DNA of 50,691 nt from Actinomycetes bacterium (lineage in GTDB: Bacteria; Actinomycetota; Actinomycetes; Propionibacteriales; Propionibacteriaceae). Made by a program: the position numbers and the translations under genes. Shown here in pieces: positions 15,991-23,673 of this stretch (position 1 is its first letter; every line of letters begins with the position of its first letter). A model generated the notes under the pieces. That model was not told the DNA's origin. It did no database searches and saw only the letters and a program-made list of their open reading frames with translations. The stretch is taken from assembly GCA_021803025.1 (NCBI GenBank), contig JAJZQV010000012.1, positions 1 through 50,691 of the forward strand, given 5' to 3'.

Positions 15991-16692
15991 TCAGCTGGAC
16001 TCGGCCGCGTGGCGCATGCGCGGAGTGGAGACGACGTCGAGGAAGGCCGTGAGGCTCGTGAAGAAGCGGCGGCCGTCGGCGGCGGTGTCGGTGTCCACGC
16101 CGTACTCCGGGTGGGCCATGAGACCGACGACGTTGCCGCGCTCGTTCGTGATGCCGGCGATGTTGTTCATCGACTGGTTCGGGTTGACGCCGAGGTAGCG
16201 GAAGACGACCTGGTCCGACAACTCGAGCCGGTCCAGCACCTCCGGCGTCGCGATGTACCGGCCGGATCCGCTCTTGAGCATGAGCGTGATGACCTCGCCC
16301 CTCTCGAACTGGTTCGTCCACACCGTGTCACGTGTCTCGACGCGCAGGCTCTGCTCCGCGGAGATGAAGCGCCCCGAGCCGTTGGTCGTCAGGGCACCCG
16401 GGAGCAGCCGAGCCTCGCACAGGGTCTGGAACCCGTTGCCGATGCCCAGCACGGGCAGTCCCTCCAGTGCGAGCCCGATGACCACCTCCATGACGGGCGT
16501 GTGGCGGGCCAGGGCACCGGGACGGAGGTGGTCGGAGTACGAGGCCCCGCCCGGCAGGACCACGGCGTCGATGCCGTCCAGCGAGTCGCTCGTGTGCGTC
16601 AGCGTCACCGGCTCCCCGCCCACGGCAGCGATCGCCGCGGCGACGTCCGACGCGTCGACCGTTCCCGGGAACGTGACGATGCCGACCTTCAT
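15991..16692 (-). CDS. purQ: PurQ-family FGAM synthase glutaminase subunit lacking its catalytic Cys
   Basis: PurQ is the class I glutamine amidotransferase subunit that feeds ammonia to PurL. The 233-residue protein aligns along its length: VTFPGT at the start, PGGASYSD, FRYLGVNPNQS and the HPE motif (His194, Glu196). The nucleophile elbow, normally GICNGFQ, reads GIGNGFQ here (Gly85). Nearby conserved positions also differ (PGGFSYGDYLRCG becomes PGGASYSDHLRPG; MPHPER becomes MAHPEY). Without the cysteine it should not hydrolyse glutamine. The ATG overlaps the stop of the purC-purS fusion (ATGA), so it is produced together with PurS. purL is not in the window. A sequencing error is possible but does not explain the other changes. 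Confidence 0.88.
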   Translation of the reverse strand: MKVGIVTFPGTVDASDVAAAIAAVGGEPVTLTHTSDSLDGIDAVVLPGGASYSDHLRPGALARHTPVMEVVIGLALEGLPVLGIGNGFQTLCEARLLPGALTTNGSGRFISAEQSLRVETRDTVWTNQFERGEVITLMLKSGSGRYIATPEVLDRLELSDQVVFRYLGVNPNQSMNNIAGITNERGNVVGLMAHPEYGVDTDTAADGRRFFTSLTAFLDVVSTPRMRHAAESS

Positions 16693-18224
16693 TCGCCCAG
16701 ACCGTCCCTGTGCTCGCCCTCGCCCGGGTGTGGTGCCGGGTCGGACTGCTCGTCCGCCCCCGGCTCGCCCTCCACGTCCTGCGGGCCGTGCTCGTGGCCG
16801 TCGTGCTCGTGGTCGTGATGGTCGTGGTCATGGTCGACATGGACATGGTCGTGGTCGTGACCGTCGTGGTCGTGGCCTTCGTCGCCGAAGTCGCCGACGA
16901 GGGAGATCTCGTAGTCCTCGACCTCGATGTTGACGAGGAGCGCTTCGGTGGCCCGGCGGAGCTCCTCGATGCGCTCCTGGGTCAGGACGCCGTCGAGGTC
17001 CACCTCGAACCGCTTCCCCTGACGGACCGTGATGCCCGTGTAGCCGAGCCGCCGCAGCGTCTCGGTGATCGAGGCGCCCTGCGCGTCGGGGATGTCCTCC
17101 CGGAGCATGACGTCGACGATGAACGTCGAGACCTCGCCATCCTCGTCGCCGACCGGATCGGCAGCCGGCTGCTGCTCCTCGACCGTCGGCTCCGGAACGG
17201 GCTGCTGCTCGGCGGGCTCCTCCTCGACGACGTGCTGCTCGGCCGCGTAGTCCTCTCCACCCGGCTGCTGCTCCACGTAGGGCACCGGCTCGGGTGTGGG
17301 GGTCTGCGCCTCCTCGACGGGCTGTGCCTGCGCCTCAGCCGCCGGCTCGAGGGGTGCGGCCTCCACGACCTCGCCCCCGGTCAGGCGCCGGTACGTGTCG
17401 GCGTAGGTGTGGGAGAGGCTCCCGACGACCTCCTCCGGAAGCTCCGGTGCCGGGGCCTGCGAGTCGGGGTCCCACCCGGACTCGTTCGTCAGCCAGTCGC
17501 GCAGCTGCTGCTTGTCCAGCGAGGGCATCTCGGTGCCCGGCGCGTACGAGTCCGCCGACCAGTAGCGGGAGGAGTCGGGAGTGAGCACCTCGTCGGCGAG
17601 GACGAGCGTGCCGTCGGAGCGCCTGCCGAACTCGAACTTCGTGTCGACCAGCACCAGGCCGTGCTCGCGAGCGATGCGCTCGGCCCGTACGTACAGCCGG
17701 AGCGACGCCCGCCGCAGCTCCAGCGCCGTCTGTTCCCCCACCATGTCGACGAGCTGGGAGAACGTGATGTTCTCGTCGTGGCTCCCCTGCGGCGCCTTGG
17801 CCGCCGGCGTGAAGATGGGGCGCTCGAGACGCTCGCCGCGCTGCAGCCCCTGCGGGAGCGCCAGCCCGGCGACCGTGCCGGACTCGCTGTACTCCTTCCA
17901 GCCGGAGCCGGCGAGGTAGCCGCGCACCACGCACTCGACCGGGACCATGTCCAGCTTCTCCACGACGAGGGCACGACCGGCCACGTCGTTGGGCACGTCC
18001 GTGCTCACCAGGTGGGTCGGCATGATGTCGTCGAGCTGGCCCAGCCACCAGGTCGTCAGCTGCGTCAGGACGGCACCTTTGCCGGGAACCGGCGTCGGGA
18101 GGACGTGGTCGTACGCCGAGACCTTGTCGGTCGCCAGGAGCAGGAGCCGGTCGTCGGGGAGTGCGTACAGCTCGCGGATCTTCCCGGAGTGCACGAGGGG
18201 CAGGGTGCTGCGAGTGCTCGACAC
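16689..18224 (-). CDS. purC: Fusion of SAICAR synthetase (PurC) and PurS, with histidine-rich tail
   Basis: One 511-residue frame holds two purine enzymes. Residues 1 to about 290 are PurC: SGKIRELY, ATDKVSAYDH, VECVVRGYLAGSGWKEY, SHDENITFSQ and LVDTKFEFG. Residues about 291-363 are a Glu/Pro/Gln-rich linker. Residues about 364-445 are PurS, the small bridging subunit of FGAM synthase: FIVDVMLREDIPDAQG, VRQGKRFEVDLDG and EVEDYEISL. Residues 451-480 hold 14 histidines mixed with Asp, followed by an acidic end, which is likely to bind divalent metal. The GTG start has TAGACT six bases upstream. purQ follows with a four-base overlap. No stop or frame change separates the parts. Confidence 0.93.
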   Translation of the reverse strand: MSSTRSTLPLVHSGKIRELYALPDDRLLLLATDKVSAYDHVLPTPVPGKGAVLTQLTTWWLGQLDDIMPTHLVSTDVPNDVAGRALVVEKLDMVPVECVVRGYLAGSGWKEYSESGTVAGLALPQGLQRGERLERPIFTPAAKAPQGSHDENITFSQLVDMVGEQTALELRRASLRLYVRAERIAREHGLVLVDTKFEFGRRSDGTLVLADEVLTPDSSRYWSADSYAPGTEMPSLDKQQLRDWLTNESGWDPDSQAPAPELPEEVVGSLSHTYADTYRRLTGGEVVEAAPLEPAAEAQAQPVEEAQTPTPEPVPYVEQQPGGEDYAAEQHVVEEEPAEQQPVPEPTVEEQQPAADPVGDEDGEVSTFIVDVMLREDIPDAQGASITETLRRLGYTGITVRQGKRFEVDLDGVLTQERIEELRRATEALLVNIEVEDYEISLVGDFGDEGHDHDGHDHDHVHVDHDHDHHDHEHDGHEHGPQDVEGEPGADEQSDPAPHPGEGEHRDGLGE

Positions 18225-18246
18225 GCGCTCAGTCTAGGGTGAAAGC
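18225..18246. promoter_or_regulatory. Bidirectional promoter with overlapping -10 elements
   Basis: The whole region between two divergent GTG starts is 22 bases. Plus-strand TAGGGT (18235-18240) is six bases before the Nudix-like gene; minus-strand TAGACT (18236-18231) is six bases before purC. They share the CTAG palindrome and overlap by two bases, so both genes appear leaderless and their initiation complexes must exclude each other. Confidence 0.7.
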
Positions 18247-18846
18247 GTGCGTACGTCCCTCGTCTCCGTTGACGTGCTCGCGGTTCGGCGGCGCGGCGGC
18301 GATGTCGAGTTCGCCACCTACCAGCGTCACACGGAGCCCTTTAAGGGGCGGTACGCCCTGCCTGGCGTGCTCCTGCTCGAGGGCGAGCGGCTCGAGGCGG
18401 CGGGGCGGCGGGCCCTGGCCACGAAGACCGGGCTCACGACGTCGACCATCGGTCAGCTCGTCCTGTTCGACGAGCCGAGCCGGGACCCGCGCGGCGCCAC
18501 CCTGTCTGCGACGCTGTGGGCGGTGGCCGACGACGACTCGGCCACGGTCCAGTGGCGTCCCATCGGGGAGCCGGGCCAGCTCGCGTTCGACCACGCCGAG
18601 ATCGTCTCCTTCTGCCAGCCCATGATCGCGGGGCTCCTGTGGAACGACGTCCCCTTCACGAGGGCGCTCATGGGTGAGCGCTTCACCGTCGGCGACGCCC
18701 TCGGCGTCACCACCGCCCTCACCGGCGACCTCCCCGACCGGGGCAACCTCAACAAGAAGCTGGCTACTGTGCCGGGCCTGCGCCATGCAGGCTTCGGACG
18801 CGGCCGCGGCCGGCCGTCCCAGTGGGAGTGGCCGGACGAAGCCTGA
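18247..18846 (+). CDS. Nudix-like transcriptional regulator (NrtR-type)
   Basis: 199 residues. The N-terminal 130 residues follow the Nudix fold (VDVLAVRRRGGDVEFATYQR, FKGRYALPGV). The catalytic box is degenerate: where REvxEExG is expected it reads RRALATKTG, so the metal-binding glutamates are gone. The C-terminal part (FTVGDALGVTTALTG to GRGRPSQWEWP) resembles the winged helix of NrtR-type repressors, in which the Nudix domain only senses a ligand such as ADP-ribose. It is divergent from purC-purS over a 22-base promoter region, so autoregulation with control of purC is likely. The ligand is unknown. Confidence 0.78.
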   Translation: MRTSLVSVDVLAVRRRGGDVEFATYQRHTEPFKGRYALPGVLLLEGERLEAAGRRALATKTGLTTSTIGQLVLFDEPSRDPRGATLSATLWAVADDDSATVQWRPIGEPGQLAFDHAEIVSFCQPMIAGLLWNDVPFTRALMGERFTVGDALGVTTALTGDLPDRGNLNKKLATVPGLRHAGFGRGRGRPSQWEWPDEA

Positions 18847-18875
18847 AGGACCCGACCGGCCGCCGGAACGTGCGG

Positions 18876-19406
18876 TCAGCGGACCCGGCAGCTCGTCCAC
18901 GCCTTCGTACCGGCGATCCTGGCCGCCACCTTCGTGCCGCCGTACTCGCCGCTCACAGCGTGAGAGTAGACGTTCGCCGCCGCATCGAGCGTGGGCTGGC
19001 CCGGATCCGCGCTCACGACCGCCACGAGGTCCGTGCGAAGGTCCGCGGGCAGCCGCTGCCACAGCCGCCCGTCACGGCGCTCGATCCTCGACGCCACCTT
19101 GGCGAGCCGGGGCCCGTACGAGCCGGAGGCCGCCTTGTGGAGGACGGACATGAGGGCGGCGTCGCGCGCCTGCCCGGCGGGGAGGCTCTTCGCAGCCTCG
19201 AGGTCGGAGCGGAGCGCCTGCGGCAGCGCCCTGTACATCCAGGCGAGATGCTGCGCCGTCGTACAGCTGGAGCCCGTCGTGGGGCCGGCCGGGGTGGCGG
19301 CAGGCACGGAGGTGGCCGGTGTCAGGGCGGTCGCGACCGGCACGGCCACCAGTCCGGCCACGGCCAGGGCGGCGGCGGTGATCCCGAGCTTGAGCGAAGT
19401 CTTCAT
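18876..19406 (-). CDS. Exported alpha-helical protein, unknown function
   Basis: 176 residues from the ATG at 19406, with GAGAGGA about 8 bases upstream. The signal peptide is about residues 1-28 (LKLGITAAALAVAGLVAVPV). After a Thr/Pro spacer there is a helical domain with two cysteines near its ends (GSSCTTAQHL and WTSCRVR) that could pair. The domain repeats a pattern of short helices (MYRALPQALRSDLEAAKSLP, LWQRLPADLRTDLVAVVSAD), suggesting an internal duplication. It is divergent from the second two-component system by about 140 bases and is a plausible target or sensor partner. No family is recognised. Confidence 0.65.
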   Translation of the reverse strand: MKTSLKLGITAAALAVAGLVAVPVATALTPATSVPAATPAGPTTGSSCTTAQHLAWMYRALPQALRSDLEAAKSLPAGQARDAALMSVLHKAASGSYGPRLAKVASRIERRDGRLWQRLPADLRTDLVAVVSADPGQPTLDAAANVYSHAVSGEYGGTKVAARIAGTKAWTSCRVR

Positions 19407-19544
19407 CAGGTTGTCCTCTCGTGAGCGCCGGACGCCGGCGCACGACAACGGTGACACCCCCGGGTCAGGGTCCGGTGACGGAAGTGTTCGAGGAATGTCA
19501 GGACGCGGCGGCGGTGCGCCTGGGGACGGCCCGCGGGCTGTTCA

Positions 19545-20231
19545 ATGGAGCCCATGCAGCCGGGCCTGGTGGTGGTCGTCGAGGACGACCCGTCGATCGC
19601 CGACATCGAGCGCAGGTACCTGGCGGCGGCCGGCTTCGGTGTCCACGTGGAGCGCGACGGGGCGGACGGCCTCGAGGCGGTCCGGCGACTTCAGCCCGTC
19701 GCGGTCGTGCTCGACGTCGGACTGCCGGGCCTCGACGGGGTCGAGATCTGTCGCAGGCTCCGGGCTGAGAGCGACTGGACGCCCGTCCTGTTCGTCACCG
19801 CTCGCGACGACGAGGTGGACCGCGTGCTGGGGCTGGAGCTGGGCGGCGACGACTACCTCACGAAGCCCTTCTCGCCCCGGGAGCTCGTCGCCCGGGTACG
19901 GAGCGTCCTGCGCCGTCAGGCAGGTCCGCCCGCGCCGGTACGGGAGGTCGGCCGCGTCCGCCTCGACGAGACGCGCCGCGAGGTGCGGGTCGACGACGTG
20001 CCGGTGGCGCTCACGGCCACCGAGTTCGACCTCCTGGCCAAGCTCATGTCGTCGCCCGGGCGAGTGTTCACCCGCGAGCAGCTGCTCAGCTCCGTCTGGG
20101 GTCAGGCCGACTACGCAGGGGGCCGTACGGTCGACGTCCACGTCGCGCAGGTACGGGGGAAGCTGGGCGACGCCTCCCCCATCGTCACGCGGCGAGGCGT
20201 CGGCTACACGGCGGAGGACCCCCGTGGCTAG
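19545..20231 (+). CDS. OmpR/PhoB-type response regulator (second system)
   Basis: Receiver domain with the EDD pair, phospho-acceptor Asp in VVLDVGLPGLDG (Asp54 counted from the ATG at 19554) and Lys in YLTKPF. A winged-helix domain follows with LTATEFDLL and RGVGYTAED at the end. Length is 225 or 228 residues, depending on which of two in-frame ATG codons (19545, 19554) is used; neither has a convincing ribosome binding site. The stop overlaps the kinase start by eight bases. Neighbours suggest control of the exported proteins on either side. Confidence 0.92.
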   Translation: MEPMQPGLVVVVEDDPSIADIERRYLAAAGFGVHVERDGADGLEAVRRLQPVAVVLDVGLPGLDGVEICRRLRAESDWTPVLFVTARDDEVDRVLGLELGGDDYLTKPFSPRELVARVRSVLRRQAGPPAPVREVGRVRLDETRREVRVDDVPVALTATEFDLLAKLMSSPGRVFTREQLLSSVWGQADYAGGRTVDVHVAQVRGKLGDASPIVTRRGVGYTAEDPRG

Positions 20232-21567
20232 GCAGCCGGCTTCGCTCCGGCGGCGCGTGACGCTCGTCATGCTGGCCATCGTCGCCATCGCCGTCCTCGT
20301 CACGGGGGCGGTCACCGTCCCACTCATCCGCACGTCGACGACCCAGGGCGAGCGGGACAGGCTCGCGGAGGAGGCCGACCTCCTGGCCGTCGCCGACCAC
20401 GTCCCCGCCCGCATCGCGGCGGGAAGCACGTTCGTCAGCGGCTCGCGGTTCGCCGTCGTCGAGGCGCCCCCCAACGGCCGGGCCGCAGGCCCCGCGGCGT
20501 CGTACGTCACGGCGGGTGTCCGTGCCGCCCTCCACGCGAGGGGTACGTACTCGGGGACGCTGCCCGGGTCCTTGGGCCGGGCGCTCGTCGAGGGGCGCGC
20601 CACCGCATCGGGCTCCTGGATCGTGTCGGTGCTGCCGCTGGCCGAGGTCGACAACGCCCTCAACAAGGCCACACGGCGCGTGCTGCTCGGGCTGCTCGTG
20701 GGCCTCCTCGTGGCGGGTGTCGCCGCGCTGAGCCTCGCCCGCTGGCTGACGAGGCCTCTCGCCGAGACCGCTCACGCGGCGCGGAGGCTGGCGGCCGGCG
20801 AACGGGGCGTCGCGCTGCCCGCGCCCGCGTCGCAGGAGGCCGCCGAGCTCACCGCGGCCCTGTCCGCGCTCGACGGTGCCCTGGCCACGAGCGAAGAACG
20901 GCAGCGCGAGTTCCTGCTCGCGGTCTCCCACGAGATGCGGACGCCGCTGTCCGCGGTCCGCGGCTACGCGGAGGCGCTGTCCGACGGGATGGTGGGTGCG
21001 GACGAGCTGCCGCAGGTCGGCGCGACGCTCGTGAGGGAGACCGAGAGGCTCGACGCGTTCCTGCGGGACCTGCTGGAGCTGGCGCGCCTGCAGGCCGACG
21101 ACTTCGCGGTCCACCCCGTACAGGTCGAGATGGGCGTCCTGCTCGACCACGTCTGTACGGCCTGGTCGGCGCGGGCGGCGTCGCTCCAGGTCTCCCTGTC
21201 GGTGGACGCGGGCGGGGTGTCCCGGGTCGTCGCCGACCCGCAGAGGCTGCGGCAGGTTCTCGACGGTCTGGTGGAGAACGCGCTGCGGGCCACGCCGGCA
21301 GGGGGAAGCGTCTCCGTCACGGCGCGCACCGGTGACGGCGCGTACGTCGTGGAGGTCTCGGACACAGGTCCGGGGCTGGCGCCGGAGGACCTCTCCGTCG
21401 CGTTCGACCGCGGCGCGCTCCACGCCAAGTACCGCCAGACCCGGCCGGTCGGTACGGGGCTGGGCCTGTCGATCGCAGCCCGGCTCGTCACGCGGATGGG
21501 GGGCGCCGTGACCGCTTCCAACAGCGTGTCGGGAGCGGTCTTCACCGTCAGCCTCCCCACGGGCTGA
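20224..21567 (+). CDS. Sensor histidine kinase (second system)
   Basis: 447 residues from a GTG at 20224 overlapping the regulator gene. Membrane helices lie at about 11-35 and 152-173, with a sensor of about 110 residues between. HAMP follows, then HisKA with His236 in AVSHEMRTPLSAVRGYAE, and HATPase with VLDGLVENALRATPAGG, DTGPGLAPED and GTGLGLSIAARLV. All motifs of an active kinase/phosphatase are present. The ligand is unknown. The upstream in-frame extension runs through the regulator and other genes and is not real. Confidence 0.93.
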   Translation: MARQPASLRRRVTLVMLAIVAIAVLVTGAVTVPLIRTSTTQGERDRLAEEADLLAVADHVPARIAAGSTFVSGSRFAVVEAPPNGRAAGPAASYVTAGVRAALHARGTYSGTLPGSLGRALVEGRATASGSWIVSVLPLAEVDNALNKATRRVLLGLLVGLLVAGVAALSLARWLTRPLAETAHAARRLAAGERGVALPAPASQEAAELTAALSALDGALATSEERQREFLLAVSHEMRTPLSAVRGYAEALSDGMVGADELPQVGATLVRETERLDAFLRDLLELARLQADDFAVHPVQVEMGVLLDHVCTAWSARAASLQVSLSVDAGGVSRVVADPQRLRQVLDGLVENALRATPAGGSVSVTARTGDGAYVVEVSDTGPGLAPEDLSVAFDRGALHAKYRQTRPVGTGLGLSIAARLVTRMGGAVTASNSVSGAVFTVSLPTG

Positions 21568-21576
21568 GCCCGAGGC

Positions 21577-22617
21577 TCAGTCCGCCGACGCATGCGCCTT
21601 CGTCTTCGTCGCTGCGGGGTTCGCGTTCGCGTTGGCGTTCGCGTTCGGGTTGGGGTTGGTGTCCTGCCGGCCGTACGCGTTGCCATGGGCTCGGGTCGTC
21701 GCCGCGGCCGGCGTGGGGAGCGAGATCGTGGCGGTGCGCGGCGAGGGGACGGCCGTCGCGTTCGGGTGTCCGTTGTTCGTCTTCGTCGCCGCGGGGCCCG
21801 GCCTCGCGGAGGGATCCCGTTTCGCTGAGGGGTCAGGCTTCGCCGTCGGGTCGGCCCCGGCGGTGGCGGCCGTGGCATCGAGCGAGGGCATCGTCGTCGC
21901 GACCTCGGCGGTCGGGGTGGCGGTCACGTGCGGGCAGCCGTGGGACCGGCGCGCGTTGGAGTCGGCGGCCTGGGTCGGGTGCGGGAAGAAGCTGGGATAG
22001 GGCAGCCAGGAGGGCCACCATCCCGGGACCGGTGAGGCTGCCTGAGGGGCAGGTCCTGTCGTCGTGCACACCGTGGCGCTCTGCCCGGGCGTCGACGACG
22101 ACTGGGCCTGCGAAGGTCCTGAGGGCTTCGCTGGGGACGAGGATGCCGTGGTCGGCGCCGTCGTCGGCACGGAGGTGACCTGCGGCCGCGTCGTCGGCGC
22201 GACCTGTGGCGTCGGCGCCTGGGGAAGCACCGTGACCGCGGCTTCCTGGACAGTCGGGACGGCCGTCGCAGTGGGCTCGGGTGCCATGGTCAACACCGGT
22301 GTCGGGGCCGGCGGCAGCGTGAGGGGCGTCTGATCGGTGCCTGTGCCGACGGTGCCCCCGTCCGGAAGCCCGGTCGACCCCGCGCTCGCTCCGGGCGCCG
22401 GGACGCTCGCCCCGGGCTGCGGCAAGGGGACGTTGGGAAGCTGCTTCGGTGAAGGGGCCGCGGCGCTCGGAACCTGGTACGTCGCCTGCACGACGACAGC
22501 CGGGTCGGAGGTCGAGCTGGACTGGAACGAGTTGAGGGCGATTCCCGCGCCCACGAGGACGGCGCCGAGGCCGAGCGCACCGCCCACGGCCCACACCGCC
22601 GATGAGGTCGTCCGCAT
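21577..22617 (-). CDS. Long Pro/Thr/Ala-rich exported or surface protein
   Basis: 346 residues from the ATG at 22617, with AAGGGGGGG as ribosome binding site. A hydrophobic helix near the N-terminus (residues about 6-30, AVWAVGGALGLGAVLVGAGI) acts as signal or anchor. The rest is low complexity: Pro/Thr/Ser/Ala spacers, one Cys in VCTTTG and one in SHGCPHV, an aromatic patch PGWWPSWLPYPSFFPHP, a KPDPSAKRDPSARP stretch and a terminal run of alternating Asn-Pro and Asn-Ala. It converges on the kinase gene with nine bases between. No enzymatic domain is visible. A stalk-like or glycosylated wall protein is a guess. Confidence 0.6.
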   Translation of the reverse strand: MRTTSSAVWAVGGALGLGAVLVGAGIALNSFQSSSTSDPAVVVQATYQVPSAAAPSPKQLPNVPLPQPGASVPAPGASAGSTGLPDGGTVGTGTDQTPLTLPPAPTPVLTMAPEPTATAVPTVQEAAVTVLPQAPTPQVAPTTRPQVTSVPTTAPTTASSSPAKPSGPSQAQSSSTPGQSATVCTTTGPAPQAASPVPGWWPSWLPYPSFFPHPTQAADSNARRSHGCPHVTATPTAEVATTMPSLDATAATAGADPTAKPDPSAKRDPSARPGPAATKTNNGHPNATAVPSPRTATISLPTPAAATTRAHGNAYGRQDTNPNPNANANANANPAATKTKAHASAD

Positions 22618-22783
22618 CTCGATCCCCCCCTTCACCAACTCATCTGACGGGGACACCACAGCGAGCCTCCCGCAGAGTGCTCGAACACTAGAACCACCTC
22701 ATGGGACCGACGATGCGTTCCATGAGAGTTTCCTCATATGGGCCTCATCTCGACCCGCCCCTGACCTTCGCCACACTGGGCGC

Positions 22784-23224
22784 ATGGAGGATCTCGGCGC
22801 CGCGGTTCGTCGGCTCGCCAACCTGCTGAACCTCAGCACACCCGCCGGACTGGTGCTGGCGCGTGCCGGCCGCGCACGCATCTCCCCTGGTCAAAGGGGG
22901 CTCTGGTACGCGGAGAGCTACGAGCTTCCGTTCCCCGTGGCGGGTGCGTTCACGGTCGGGAACGTCATCGTCACGCCGGGGACGATCGCCGGGCTCGGCG
23001 CGAGAGCCCTCGCTCACGAGGAGCGGCACACCTGGCAGTACATGGCGTGCGGGACGTTCTTCATGCCGCTCTACCTGCTGGCGATGGCGTGGTCGTGGCT
23101 CCGTACGGGCGACCGTGCCGCGCGGAACGTCTTCGAACGCGCGGCGGGTCTGGCCGACGGAGGGTACGACGACGTGCCGGTGCGCTCCCTGAGACGCCTG
23201 CTCGAGCGAGGCGTCAGGCCTTGA
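22784..23224 (+). CDS. Small HEERH-motif membrane-associated protein
   Basis: 146 residues from the ATG at 22784. The centre reads ALAHEERHTWQYMACG, an HExxH motif (HEERH) of zincin type in a helix, followed by a hydrophobic stretch FFMPLYLLAMAWSWLR. Similar short proteins are widespread in actinobacteria without known function, and peptidase activity is not established. CACACT lies six bases before the start, a weak variant of the leaderless -10. Its 3' end overlaps the convergent DUF3263 gene by 11 bases. Confidence 0.7.
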   Translation: MEDLGAAVRRLANLLNLSTPAGLVLARAGRARISPGQRGLWYAESYELPFPVAGAFTVGNVIVTPGTIAGLGARALAHEERHTWQYMACGTFFMPLYLLAMAWSWLRTGDRAARNVFERAAGLADGGYDDVPVRSLRRLLERGVRP

Positions 23225-23504
23225 GGTCGATTCCGAGCCGTGCCGCGGACCGGTTGCGTCGGCGCTCGTCCCGCAGGCGCCGGAGCCTCTTGACGAGGAG
23301 CGGGTCGGCGGCCAGGGCCGACGGCGTGTCTATGAGGGCGTTCAGCACCTGGTAGTACCGGGTCGGCGACATGTCGAAGCGCTCGCGGATCGTCTGTTCC
23401 TTGGCCCCGGACGAGCGCCACCACGAGCGCTCGAACTCAAGGATCTCGGCGTCGCGGGCCGACAGCTCGGACCCGCAGACCTGGGTTGATGCCTGCGACG
23501 TCAT
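23214..23504 (-). CDS. DUF3263 protein
   Basis: 96 residues with the DUF3263 pattern: LSARDAEILEFERSWWRS, KEQTIRERFDMSPTRYYQVL and a basic end VKRLRRLRDERRRNRS. The central part looks like a helix-turn-helix, so DNA binding is likely, although the family role is unknown in most species. It is normal in length and complete. Confidence 0.9.
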   Translation of the reverse strand: MTSQASTQVCGSELSARDAEILEFERSWWRSSGAKEQTIRERFDMSPTRYYQVLNALIDTPSALAADPLLVKRLRRLRDERRRNRSAARLGIDLKA

Positions 23505-23673
23505 GGCGTCATGCTAACCCCGGAATCACACCCATGTCATTCCCTGGCCGAAGCCCTGGTTCGCCCGCTCGGCAACTGGGTATAGGGGCCTCTGGGAGCA
23601 GGACCGGCACCGGCGCGGGACTGGCGCGGGACTAGGGTGGACTGGACTGTTCGCCCCCGAGACACGAGGAACG

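Noticed and set aside
16710-18242. 510-codon plus-strand frame over purC-purS
   Set aside because: Antisense shadow of a clear enzyme fusion; its Val and Leu runs mirror the His-Asp tail and linker on the other strand.
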